A stretch of DNA of 13,394 nt from the NCBI GenBank assembly GCA_964364175.1, contig CAYILR010000067.1, forward strand, positions 1 to 13,394, written 5' to 3'. This document shows, one piece after another, positions 6,678 to 12,729 of this stretch. Source of the stretch: CAYILR01 sp964364175 (GTDB taxonomy: Bacteria; Bdellovibrionota; UBA1018). Made by a program: the position numbers and the translations under genes. The notes beneath the pieces are model-generated. The model had not been told where the DNA came from. It saw only the letters and a list, made by a program, of their open reading frames with translations, and ran no database searches. Positions within the stretch are counted from its first letter, which is position 1. Every line of letters starts with the position of its first letter.

Positions 6678-7514
6678 ATGATTCACCTTGTTGCAAGACT
6701 CCCTCATGCGCCTTTTTCAAACCGCAATCACGCCGCTCCTTTTTGGAGAAAATTTAAAAAACAATTTCCGGAGGCGCTTGCTGCGGTTTTGATGCCCAAT
6801 CATCTGCACCTTCTTTTGCCACGAAGTTCTCCGGCACAGATGGCATGGAGAAGGCTAGACTACTTGATTCGAAGTTCTCCTTTTCAGTGGGAGCCGATTC
6901 CTCAGCCTGTCCCGGTGCCTGACGAAAAACATGCGTTGAGGCAAATTCGCTATATTGCGCTGAATCCCTGCCGAGCAGGGCTGACGCAAGATCCTCTTGA
7001 GTGGCCTTGGTCCACTTACCGAGGGTGCTTCGGAGGTGTTGCTCAGCCATGGGTTTCACTAGATGTCTTGGCTGAGCTTTTGGGTTGGGATTCCGTAGGA
7101 GCATTTAGAACCTGGTTTCACAAATATGTTTCGTCGGATCCAACTGTGAATCCTACAGGCACTCCAGTCCTGAAATTGAACCATTTGTCCGAAAATCAGA
7201 CATATCCACATTTGGAAAATTTGATTGCGGCGACGCTGGTTGCAGCTGAGGCGACACCGGCAGTTTTGCTGGGTTCATGTAAGGAAAGTGTTGAGATTGG
7301 CTCTGTCATTGTTCATTTGGCCGAAGAGTATGAATGGAAGCAAAGCGGTCTTTTGGCCACAAGGCTGCTATGTACGTCGAGGACCGTGCAAAGATACAGA
7401 CGTAGAAAACCCAATGCTTTGTTATTCCGAGCTGCCAAACTTTGTTTGAATGACAATCGTCTTACTTCTACCTTTCTAAAAATGTCGTCGAACGCGACAT
7501 TTTTTCAAAAATGA
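6678..7514 (+). CDS. REP-associated tyrosine transposase (Y1_Tnp/RAYT)
   Basis: A 278-residue HUH endonuclease-like protein that would nick and rejoin single-stranded REP hairpins. The HUH motif is MPNHLHLLLP (39-48; His42 and His44). The candidate catalytic tyrosine is Tyr92 in IRYIALNPCRAGL (90-102), followed by WPWSTYRG (109-116), all typical of the family. The C-terminal part (about 180-265) is helical, with GLLATRLLCTSRTVQRYRRRK (224-244) resembling the DnaA-like helix-turn-helix region found at the end of longer RAYTs. The last ten codons (about 7484-7511) run through hairpin R3, so the end of the protein is encoded by the right end of its own element. The frame is intact and key residues are present, so it may be active. 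The ribosome binding site is weak (TTAGG, nine bases before the ATG). Confidence 0.88.
   Translation: MIHLVARLPHAPFSNRNHAAPFWRKFKKQFPEALAAVLMPNHLHLLLPRSSPAQMAWRRLDYLIRSSPFQWEPIPQPVPVPDEKHALRQIRYIALNPCRAGLTQDPLEWPWSTYRGCFGGVAQPWVSLDVLAELLGWDSVGAFRTWFHKYVSSDPTVNPTGTPVLKLNHLSENQTYPHLENLIAATLVAAEATPAVLLGSCKESVEIGSVIVHLAEEYEWKQSGLLATRLLCTSRTVQRYRRRKPNALLFRAAKLCLNDNRLTSTFLKMSSNATFFQK
7478..7504 (+). repeat. REP-like hairpin R3 (inner right, inside CDS end)
   Basis: AAAAATGTCGT (7478-7488) pairs with GCGACATTTTT (7494-7504) around the loop CGAAC, with one G-T pair at the loop. It lies within the last codons of the transposase gene. Confidence 0.9.
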
Positions 7515-7529
7515 GGGGTGCATACAGGG

Positions 7530-7556
7530 AAAAATGTCGTGTTTGGCGACATTTTT
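7530..7556 (+). repeat. REP-like hairpin R4 (outer right, inverted)
   Basis: AAAAATGTCGT (7530-7540) pairs with GCGACATTTTT (7546-7556) around the loop GTTTG, with one G-T pair. It is in inverted orientation relative to R1. With its T5 tail it could also terminate the transposase transcript. Confidence 0.9.
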
Positions 7557-7580
7557 GCTTAGCTGAGATAAAGTTGGGGA

Positions 7581-8174
7581 GTGATCCACGTTATCCATGA
7601 AACCTCTGAGTTTTGTGTGGCCAATAAACAGCCTGGCTGGCTCTCTGTCTCTGGGCGTGGGGATACGCCTGTTTTAAGCCTAGCTTTGCAAGAGCAGCTG
7701 GGTGTGAGGATTTGGCCGGTGCATCGTTTGGATGTGGAAACTAGCGGTGTGATTTTATTCGCTAAAAACGCTGAGGCACACAGACAAGCATCGATGTGGT
7801 TTGAGAAGCGACAGGTCAAAAAAACCTATGTGAGTCTCGCGCAGGGGCAACCAACACGACCGATGTTTCAGGTCAAAACTCCCGTGCAAGGATCAGCTGC
7901 AACAACACAGTTTGAGGTGTTGGAAAAATTCGCGGAGGCATTCTACGTCAAAGCGATTCCCCAAACAGGAAGACGACATCAAATTCGCGTGCACTTGTCG
8001 TCAGTGGGGCACCCTGTTTTAGGGGATGTTCAGTACGGTGGAAATCATGCGGTGATTCAGCGAGTAGCACTTCACGCCTCACGATTGGAGTTGCCGGGCG
8101 GGAAGGTGTTTGAAGCGCCACTCCCAGAAGATTTTCAACAAGCATTAGAAATCATCAGACAAGGAAAAAGATGA
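7581..8174 (+). CDS. RluA-family pseudouridine synthase (short form)
   Basis: A 197-residue enzyme expected to isomerise a uridine in rRNA or tRNA to pseudouridine. It shows the family opening ANKQPGWLSVSG (14-25), the catalytic motif HRLDVETSGVILFAK (48-62, Asp51 as nucleophile) and GRRHQIRVHLSSVGHPVLGD (about 130-155). There is no S4 domain, as in the RluA/TruC-like short members. The target base cannot be named. The GTG at 7581 is the only common start codon in a frame closed upstream by TAA at 7569; GGGGA directly abuts it, too close for normal ribosome binding, so the exact start is uncertain. It begins 24 bases after the RAYT element and is coupled (ATGA overlap) to the methyltransferase gene behind it. 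Confidence 0.9.
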   Translation: MIHVIHETSEFCVANKQPGWLSVSGRGDTPVLSLALQEQLGVRIWPVHRLDVETSGVILFAKNAEAHRQASMWFEKRQVKKTYVSLAQGQPTRPMFQVKTPVQGSAATTQFEVLEKFAEAFYVKAIPQTGRRHQIRVHLSSVGHPVLGDVQYGGNHAVIQRVALHASRLELPGGKVFEAPLPEDFQQALEIIRQGKR

Positions 8175-9139
8175 GTAGCGCAAGATCAGAATTGCAGGCA
8201 GCTTGGCGATGGAGGGTAGAGCGCGGATATTGGAACTCGGAGATCGAGGCGCTTCGGATTTTCCATGGTCCAGGAGAAGGTACGGGTTGGCTCAAGGATA
8301 TCGCGATTGAAATTTTTGGCCCCTATGCGTGGGTGATTGCTTGGGGAGATCTCAAAGAAGCCCAGCAAAAAGAAATCGCAGATTTTTTGAAAACGATTCA
8401 TGAATGGCGCTGCCAAGGAGCAGCTTATGTGGCGCGGCCAGAGAAGGGTGCTGCTGCTTTGCCCGTGACATTTTTTGGCGAAATGCCTCGAGGAAAAATA
8501 GCTGTTTGGGAGGATAAAGTTCGAATCTCAATTGGTTTTGAAACACGCCAACCCGGATTATTTTTGGATCATGCCCCGTTGAGGAAGTGGTTATTGAATC
8601 ACTCCCGAGGATGGAGGGTTTTGAATACATTCTCGTACACCGGGAGTTTATCCGTGGCGGCAGCAGTGGGTGGTGCCACTCAAGTTGTGACTCTGGACTT
8701 GGCAAAAACTGCCGTCGAATGGGCGAAAGAAAACTGGAAGCTCAACGACCTTCCTGAGTCCAGTGCTCAGTGGTTTCAGGGCGATGCCTTGGATTGGATG
8801 CCCAAGTGGGTCAAACGTGGAGAAAAGTACGATTGTGTGATCTTGGATCCACCCTCGTTCGCTCACGGAAAAAAGGGAAGTTTTTCGACTGAAAAGGATT
8901 TCAAAAAACTCTGCGAATGGGGAATGCAACTTCTCAATCCAGGAGGTGTTCTGGTAGCCTCGATGAACTCCGCAAAAATTCCACAAGCCAAGATTGAATC
9001 TGATTGTGCGGCGATTGTACGCTCGTTGAGTGGAGGTTGGCAGGTTCTCAGTCGAATTGACCTGCCCGAGACATTTCCGACATTTGTTGAGCGCCCCGAG
9101 GACCGATACCTCAAGGGATTGATTTTGCGTCGGATCTAG
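8171..9139 (+). CDS. RlmI-like SAM-dependent rRNA methyltransferase
   Basis: A 322-residue class I S-adenosylmethionine methyltransferase of the COG1092 (RlmI/RlmK-like) type, probably acting on 23S rRNA. Visible signatures are QPGLFLDHAPLRKWL (127-141), the SAM-binding motif I region VLNTFSYTGSLSVAAAVGGA (150-169), the acidic motif II VTLDLAKTAVEWAKENW (173-189) and the catalytic DPPSFAHGKKGSFS (226-239). The N-terminal 100 residues do not show an obvious PUA domain, unlike E. coli RlmI, so the target may differ. Its ATG overlaps the stop of the upstream pseudouridine synthase, giving a two-gene RNA-modification operon. Confidence 0.88.
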   Translation: MSSARSELQAAWRWRVERGYWNSEIEALRIFHGPGEGTGWLKDIAIEIFGPYAWVIAWGDLKEAQQKEIADFLKTIHEWRCQGAAYVARPEKGAAALPVTFFGEMPRGKIAVWEDKVRISIGFETRQPGLFLDHAPLRKWLLNHSRGWRVLNTFSYTGSLSVAAAVGGATQVVTLDLAKTAVEWAKENWKLNDLPESSAQWFQGDALDWMPKWVKRGEKYDCVILDPPSFAHGKKGSFSTEKDFKKLCEWGMQLLNPGGVLVASMNSAKIPQAKIESDCAAIVRSLSGGWQVLSRIDLPETFPTFVERPEDRYLKGLILRRI

Positions 9140-9172
9140 ATTCAGACAGAGCGTTGGATCGATTATCCTTGT

Positions 9173-9196
9173 GATTTTGGTGCCAGCATCAAAATC
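9173..9196. terminator. Hairpin between convergent genes
   Basis: GATTTTGGTG (9173-9182) pairs with CATCAAAATC (9187-9196), including one G-T pair, around the loop CCAG. It sits between the methyltransferase stop (9139) and the stop of the minus-strand gene at 9199. No T-run follows on either strand, so it is a weak terminator candidate. Confidence 0.4.
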
Positions 9197-9198
9197 CT

Positions 9199-9521
9199 CT
9201 ATAACTTCAGGATTTCTTCGATGACTTCATGAATGTGATGAAACTGGTTGTGCGATGGGTGAGGCGAACAGTAACGAAATAGGCAACCCAGGTGATCCGA
9301 GACAGTATAAGAATAACTGTAGGTACGTGCGACCTCCCATTCTTTTCCATGGGATTGAATTTCAGCTGTTTTTTTGATCTCGAATTGAATATTTTTGTGA
9401 ATAAAATGAATCGTAGCGATCAGGTCCAACATTTGGGGGGTTCGGCGTTTAGAACATTCTGATGAACGACGAGATAGTTCTGTAATCGATTCCAGTCATG
9501 CTTCTTACGTTGAACTGCCAT
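9199..9521 (-). pseudogene. Small toxin-like gene, probably frameshifted
   Basis: Two overlapping minus-strand frames appear to be one broken gene. The first (ATG at 9521, stop 9420) reads MAVQRKKHDWNRLQNYLVVH and continues to NAEPP. The second (ATG at 9432, stop 9199, 77 residues) reads MLDLIATIHFIHKN, then EWEVARTYSYSY and CLFRYCSPHPSHNQFHHIHE. They meet at a run of six C (9435-9440); one more C would join them into a single protein of about 107 residues. The aromatic SYSY strand plus FRY...PH...HHIH resembles small toxins of the DUF6516 kind, but I cannot confirm the family. Its first codons overlap the stop of the upstream cassette gene by 17 bases. The 77-residue frame could alternatively be made on its own. 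Confidence 0.5.
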
Positions 9522-9825
9522 TGTTTATTGCATCAAGTGTTTGAATCAGATGAGAAAGGTGGATGATTCTTTTGTTTTGCTCTGTCCACTCACCATAGTC
9601 CGCATCCTCGATGAGTTTTGGGATGGTTTTGCCTTCTTGGAGTGCGAGAGTTTCAAGCTCTTGAGTCCAAGCGGAACGAGCGGCTTCGTTGGAAGAATAT
9701 TCGGGTACAGTATTTTGAAACTGAGAATAAAGATCGTCGTTGTCTTTTTGGCTTTGCTGTTGAGGTCGAGGAATTTCAATTCCTCATCCGTCTATTGTAG
9801 TTCGAGATGAACGAGATAGCAACAT
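9505..9825 (-). pseudogene. Toxin-antitoxin-like partner gene with in-frame TGA
   Basis: Read from the ATG at 9825, the frame gives MLLSRSSRTTIDG, then TGA (9784-9786), then an open stretch of 92 codons to a TAA at 9505-9507. That stretch has natural protein-like composition (GIEIPRPQQQSQKDNDDLYS near its start, EGKTIPKLIEDADYGEW and IIHLSHLIQTLDAI near its end). It has no ATG of its own. The simplest reading is a gene of about 106 residues inactivated by a nonsense mutation; a short leader followed by re-initiation at a rare start is possible. It overlaps the downstream gene by 17 bases, as in many antitoxin-toxin pairs. I do not recognise the family. Confidence 0.45.
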
Positions 9826-9853
9826 AAAATAATTAATGATTTCAAGTGGTTGT

Positions 9854-9890
9854 AGTCCTGAAATCGGACTGTTTGACCGGAAATCGGTCA
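9854..9890. promoter_or_regulatory. Paired hairpin/direct repeat, operator candidate
   Basis: In the divergent gap (9826-9923) there are two small inverted repeats: AGTCC-N7-GGACT (9854-9870) and TGACCG-GAAAT-CGGTCA (9874-9890). Each contains GAAATCGG (9860-9867 and 9880-9887), so the unit repeats with a 20-base period, about two helical turns. No T-run follows, which argues against a terminator and for a protein binding site controlling one or both divergent genes. Confidence 0.4.
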
Positions 9891-9923
9891 GAGCTAATTA
9901 AAATATGATATTGCTCTAGCTAC

Positions 9924-10292
9924 ATGACCACCACTGACTGGCGTAAATGCAATATCTGTAAAAAATCGATTTCCTTCGGGCAGAAGTTTTGGATCTGCAA
10001 TGTCTCGACGTGTAATCGCAGAAGGACTTGGCTGCGGTTCTGCTCCGTGGATTGCTACGATGCGCACTTGCCGGGATTGAATCACCGAGAGTCGTGGGCT
10101 CAGGAAGAAAAAGCTCCGAGCGCGGAAGTGTGGTCGCAATATGTGGGCAAGGAAGGCGAGGATGCCGTCTGGCCACCGCAAGTAAAAGCGAAGGCAAAAG
10201 ATGAAGAAGCCCCGGCGCCTCATCAAAATGCGTTTGGTGGTAATAAGGGTGCTCAGCCAGCGCCTGTGATCCGTCGTAGAAAAACTGAGTAG
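9924..10292 (+). CDS. Small six-cysteine putative zinc-binding protein
   Basis: A 122-residue cytoplasmic protein. The first 50 residues hold six cysteines in three pairs: CNIC (9-12), CNVSTC (25-30) and CSVDC (40-44), followed by His48. This fits a small treble-clef or zinc-ribbon module binding one or two metal ions. The rest (about 60-122) is charged, rich in Pro, Ala and Lys, and probably disordered, ending in the basic RRRKTE. I do not recognise a named family; a role in nucleic-acid or protein contact is only a guess. The ribosome binding site is poor. The exported-protein gene starts 11 bases after it on the same strand. Confidence 0.65.
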   Translation: MTTTDWRKCNICKKSISFGQKFWICNVSTCNRRRTWLRFCSVDCYDAHLPGLNHRESWAQEEKAPSAEVWSQYVGKEGEDAVWPPQVKAKAKDEEAPAPHQNAFGGNKGAQPAPVIRRRKTE

Positions 10293-10303
10293 GAGATACT
10301 TCA

Positions 10304-10762
10304 ATGAAATTCAAAAATATCGCGATTGCACTTTTGATTAGCTTGGCCACGCATCAAGCATGGGCAAGTGACCCCTCGGGCGAAAAATGTCCGTGCGAAG
10401 CCAAGAGTGAAGTCAAATGCGAGGATAAGAAACCCGTTGCCGCCTTTGATCGACTTCAGAAAAATCTGGATGAAGATGTTGTCAAACCCATCGAGAAAAG
10501 AGTCAAAGACGTGGTTCCTCTGACAATTCTGGCTACCTGCCAAACTCAGTATTTTGTGGAAAGTGTTTTGCCTCATGGGGCTGCGGACGAGCTCGTGATT
10601 CGTTGTTTTCAGAAGAAGACCGAAGAAATTGATTCCGGCCACAAACTCAAAGCAAAACTAGAAACCGAAGTGAAGGCCTGCAATTCCGAAAAAGAATTGC
10701 CCGCAAAACGAAACTGCCTGATTGCGGTTTACAAAAAGAATTCGGGCGATCTTTTTAAATAG
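10304..10762 (+). CDS. Exported cysteine-containing protein of unknown function
   Basis: A 152-residue protein with a clear signal peptide (hydrophobic core about 6-16, cleavage after AWA at residue 21). The mature part has seven cysteines (29, 31, 39, 79, 101, 126, 138), compatible with disulphides in the periplasm, and is lysine/glutamate-rich and mostly helical. No known domain was recognised. The start is well supported by AGGAGA seven bases upstream. It lies 11 bases behind the zinc-protein gene, so the two are likely co-transcribed, and its last eight bases overlap the convergent pseudouridine synthase gene. Confidence 0.7.
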   Translation: MKFKNIAIALLISLATHQAWASDPSGEKCPCEAKSEVKCEDKKPVAAFDRLQKNLDEDVVKPIEKRVKDVVPLTILATCQTQYFVESVLPHGAADELVIRCFQKKTEEIDSGHKLKAKLETEVKACNSEKELPAKRNCLIAVYKKNSGDLFK

Positions 10763-11426
10763 CCAACATGTCTCCGGGAATCGGAGCAGTGAGCTCTAAA
10801 ATCTCAGCACTCATCGGGTGAGGAAATTTGATTTTCCAGGAGTGCAATGCTGGGCGTGAGAAGTCACTAACGGGAGCGCCATATTTGCGATCTCCCAAGA
10901 GTGGAAATCCCTCAGCCGCCGATTGCGCGCGAATCTGATGAGATCTGCCGGTTTCGAGTCGAAATTCGGCGAGAGTTAAATCAAGGCCTTTCAGTTTTTT
11001 ATATTCCAAAGGTTTAACAGACAGTGCAGACATCTGTGCGCCCGGAGCTTCACGTTTAAAAGCTGTGACCCTATTATCTCGTTCATTCTTCTTTAGGTAA
11101 TGTTGCCAACGTGCAGGCGCGGCGAGTTTGCCACAAAGCAAAGCCAGATAAACCCGCTCCATTTTGTCCTTTTGCAATGCCTCAGTGAGTCGCTGTGCCG
11201 ACTTGGTGCGCTTGGCAACGACGATTACGCCCGAAGTATTTCGATCCAACCGATGCACCAGTCCCACGTAATTTCGTCCAAAATACTCACGCAGCGCATC
11301 GACCAGGTTGGGATCGCCTTTGCTTTCGCCCTGACTCAGCAGTCCAGCCGGTTTGTTGATCACAATCAAGTGCGTGTCCTCAAACAGGACCATGGACAAG
11401 ATCGGGTGTGATGGTGTTAGAGTCAT
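10755..11426 (-). CDS. RluA-family pseudouridine synthase (second copy)
   Basis: A second, different RluA-type uridine isomerase, 223 residues from the chosen start. Motifs: VINKPAGLLSQGE (22-34), HRLDRNTSGVIVVAKR (58-73, nucleophile Asp61), GRSHQIRAQSAAEGFPLLGD (160-179) and RKYG just after. No S4 domain is present. The start is uncertain: ATGs lie at 11432, 11426 and 11393, none with a good ribosome binding site, and the frame is open further upstream through antisense thyA. Homology to KPAG-type openings is satisfied by all three. It is divergent from thyA, whose ATG is at 11431, leaving 4 to 37 bases between them. The RNA target is unknown. Confidence 0.88.
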   Translation of the reverse strand: MTLTPSHPILSMVLFEDTHLIVINKPAGLLSQGESKGDPNLVDALREYFGRNYVGLVHRLDRNTSGVIVVAKRTKSAQRLTEALQKDKMERVYLALLCGKLAAPARWQHYLKKNERDNRVTAFKREAPGAQMSALSVKPLEYKKLKGLDLTLAEFRLETGRSHQIRAQSAAEGFPLLGDRKYGAPVSDFSRPALHSWKIKFPHPMSAEILELTAPIPGDMLAI

Positions 11427-11430
11427 TTCC

Positions 11431-12225
11431 ATGAAGGTATACCACGATCTTCTCCGACACATTCTCGAAAAAGGCGCAATGAAAGAGGACCGGACAGGCA
11501 CCGGGACGATCAGCACATTTGGATATCAAATGCGCTTTGATCTCAACGAGGGATTTCCGCTCGTGACGACCAAGAAAGTCCATCTCAAGTCCATCATTTA
11601 TGAACTGCTTTGGTTTATCCAAGGCGACACCAACACCCAATACCTAAAAGACCACGGCGTCTCGATTTGGAACGAGTGGGCGGATGCGCAGGGAAATCTG
11701 GGGCCCGTCTACGGAGCTCAGTGGAGATCTTGGAAGGGTGCGGATGGAAAAACTGTCGATCAGCTCTCGAAAGTGATCGAGCAAATCAAAATCAATCCCG
11801 ATTCCAGGCGATTGATCGTTAGCGCATGGAACGTGGCTGAGCTCGACAAAATGGCCCTGGCACCTTGTCATGCTTTTTTCCAGTTCTACGTCGCGCAAGG
11901 CAAGCTCTCTTGTCAGCTCTATCAGCGAAGTGCCGACGTTTTTCTAGGTGTTCCATTTAATATAGCCAGCTATGCTCTGCTAACAATGATGATTGCGCAG
12001 GTGACGGGGCTCAAACTCGGGGATTTCGTGCATACATTAGGTGATTCACATCTCTATCGGAATCATTTGGAGCAGACCCAGCTGCAACTCTCTCGAGAAA
12101 TTCGCAGCTTGCCCCGAATGGCAATCAATCCGAATGTGAAATCGATTTTTGATTTTCAATATGAGGACTTTAAACTCGAAGGTTACGATCCCCATCCAGC
12201 GATTTCAGCACCAGTTGCGATTTAA
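11431..12225 (+). CDS. thyA: Thymidylate synthase ThyA
   Basis: Converts dUMP to dTMP with 5,10-methylenetetrahydrofolate, the essential de novo step to thymidine in the cytoplasm. From ATG 11431 the protein is 264 residues, the same length as E. coli ThyA, and starts with the usual MKVYHDLLRHIL. Key parts are EDRTGTGT (19-26), the catalytic Cys146 in LAPCHAFFQFYV, the phosphate-binding DSRRLIVSAWN (124-134), QRSADVFLGVPFNIASY and the C-terminal APVAI. The frame stays open upstream to 11353, but that stretch is antisense to the pseudouridine synthase. No dihydrofolate reductase gene follows; the next gene is convergent and overlaps it by four bases. Confidence 0.97.
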   Translation: MKVYHDLLRHILEKGAMKEDRTGTGTISTFGYQMRFDLNEGFPLVTTKKVHLKSIIYELLWFIQGDTNTQYLKDHGVSIWNEWADAQGNLGPVYGAQWRSWKGADGKTVDQLSKVIEQIKINPDSRRLIVSAWNVAELDKMALAPCHAFFQFYVAQGKLSCQLYQRSADVFLGVPFNIASYALLTMMIAQVTGLKLGDFVHTLGDSHLYRNHLEQTQLQLSREIRSLPRMAINPNVKSIFDFQYEDFKLEGYDPHPAISAPVAI

Positions 12226-12617
12226 CTACGATTGATCAGATAGAGAATATTGAAATTAAAACTCAGGCCGAGGTTTTGCTCTTTCCCGTAGGGAACAAAC
12301 GAATAATCCAGTTGGAAACCCAGCCAATTCATATAGCTCAAGCCCACGGGACTCAAAAGAATATTGGCGTTGCCTCGATGAGTGAGCCCCAATCCCAATC
12401 CGGTAGTGTTCAATGCGACGTCGTTGGTGAGTTTAAAGTTAAAAAAATTCACTTTGACGTCAAAGTAGCCGTAGCCGTTAGTGGGAACTGTGCTGGAGAG
12501 GTTGACCAGTGTTCGCCCAACCGTCAGGTTGACTTGCGGATCAATTCCAATCGCCGCGTTCGCAGAGGAGGTAGACATTGCCGCTAGACCCAGAATCATC
12601 AAAATTTTCTTCATCAT
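12222..12617 (-). CDS. Small exported protein of unknown function
   Basis: A 131-residue protein with a signal peptide (KK then a hydrophobic stretch 5-14, cleavage after ANA at 21). The mature part of about 110 residues alternates polar and hydrophobic residues (VNLTVGRTLVNL, YFDVKVNFFNFKL, LGLGLTHRGN, LSFNFNILYLI) and ends in an aromatic/hydrophobic segment, as in outer-membrane beta-strand proteins. It is short for a complete barrel. No family was recognised. Starts at 12617 or 12614 (two consecutive ATGs) are equally likely; GGA lies six bases upstream. The stop overlaps the thyA stop by four bases. Confidence 0.65.
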   Translation of the reverse strand: MMKKILMILGLAAMSTSSANAAIGIDPQVNLTVGRTLVNLSSTVPTNGYGYFDVKVNFFNFKLTNDVALNTTGLGLGLTHRGNANILLSPVGLSYMNWLGFQLDYSFVPYGKEQNLGLSFNFNILYLINRS

Positions 12618-12657
12618 GATTCCGAAGTAACATATTTTTCATGCTGGGCAAAAGCAG

Positions 12658-12701
12658 AAAAAACAAAGGGCATCTCCATCGTGAGATAGAGACGCCCTTT
12701 G
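12658..12701 (-). terminator. Rho-independent terminator of the regulator gene
   Basis: On the minus strand CAAAGGGCGTCTC pairs with GAGATGCCCTTTG (13 pairs, one G-T) around a 12-base loop, followed directly by six T. It lies 29 bases after the stop of the XRE/AT-hook gene and is the best terminator in the window. Confidence 0.93.
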
Positions 12702-12729
12702 AATTAATTTTATCGGACTACCGATCGAC

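Larger units (their letters stand above)
6556..7556 (+). mobile_element. RAYT/REP element with symmetric hairpin-pair ends
   Basis: A unit of 1001 bp. The left end (6556-6633) and the reverse complement of the right end (7478-7556) align along their whole length of about 78 bp with few mismatches and one short gap. Each end holds an outer hairpin, a spacer containing a CCCCTCA...TTTTGA block, and an inner hairpin. The gene inside encodes a Y1-family transposase of the REP-associated type, which act on such hairpins as single-stranded DNA. No target-site duplication was found, as expected for single-strand (HUH) transposition. This is the build of a REPtron with a BIME-like repeat pair on each side. 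Confidence 0.85.

Noticed and set aside
6557..7556. The four hairpins as a CRISPR array
   Set aside because: The repeats are short palindromes in mixed orientation, two per side of a transposase gene, with no regular unique spacers or cas genes.
6541..7561. GCTTA at 6541-6545 and 7557-7561 as a target-site duplication of the RAYT element
   Set aside because: The left copy is 10 bases away from the element boundary, the match is only five bases, and single-strand HUH transposition does not normally make duplications.
9784..9786. In-frame TGA as a selenocysteine codon
   Set aside because: There is no selenoprotein family resemblance, and no clear SECIS-like hairpin was seen just downstream; a nonsense mutation or re-initiation is simpler.
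9541..9810. Plus-strand frame of 89 codons and minus-strand TTG-started frame of 77 codons (9546-9779)
   Set aside because: The convincing protein-like sequence is in a different minus-strand frame (9505-9783). The minus 77-codon frame starts with a few plausible residues but soon becomes Lys/Ser/Thr-rich noise.
9894..10350. Two long minus-strand frames (136 and 144 codons) opposite the zinc-protein gene
   Set aside because: The plus strand carries an ordered six-cysteine pattern followed by a gene with a clear signal peptide and ribosome binding site; the minus frames show no domain.
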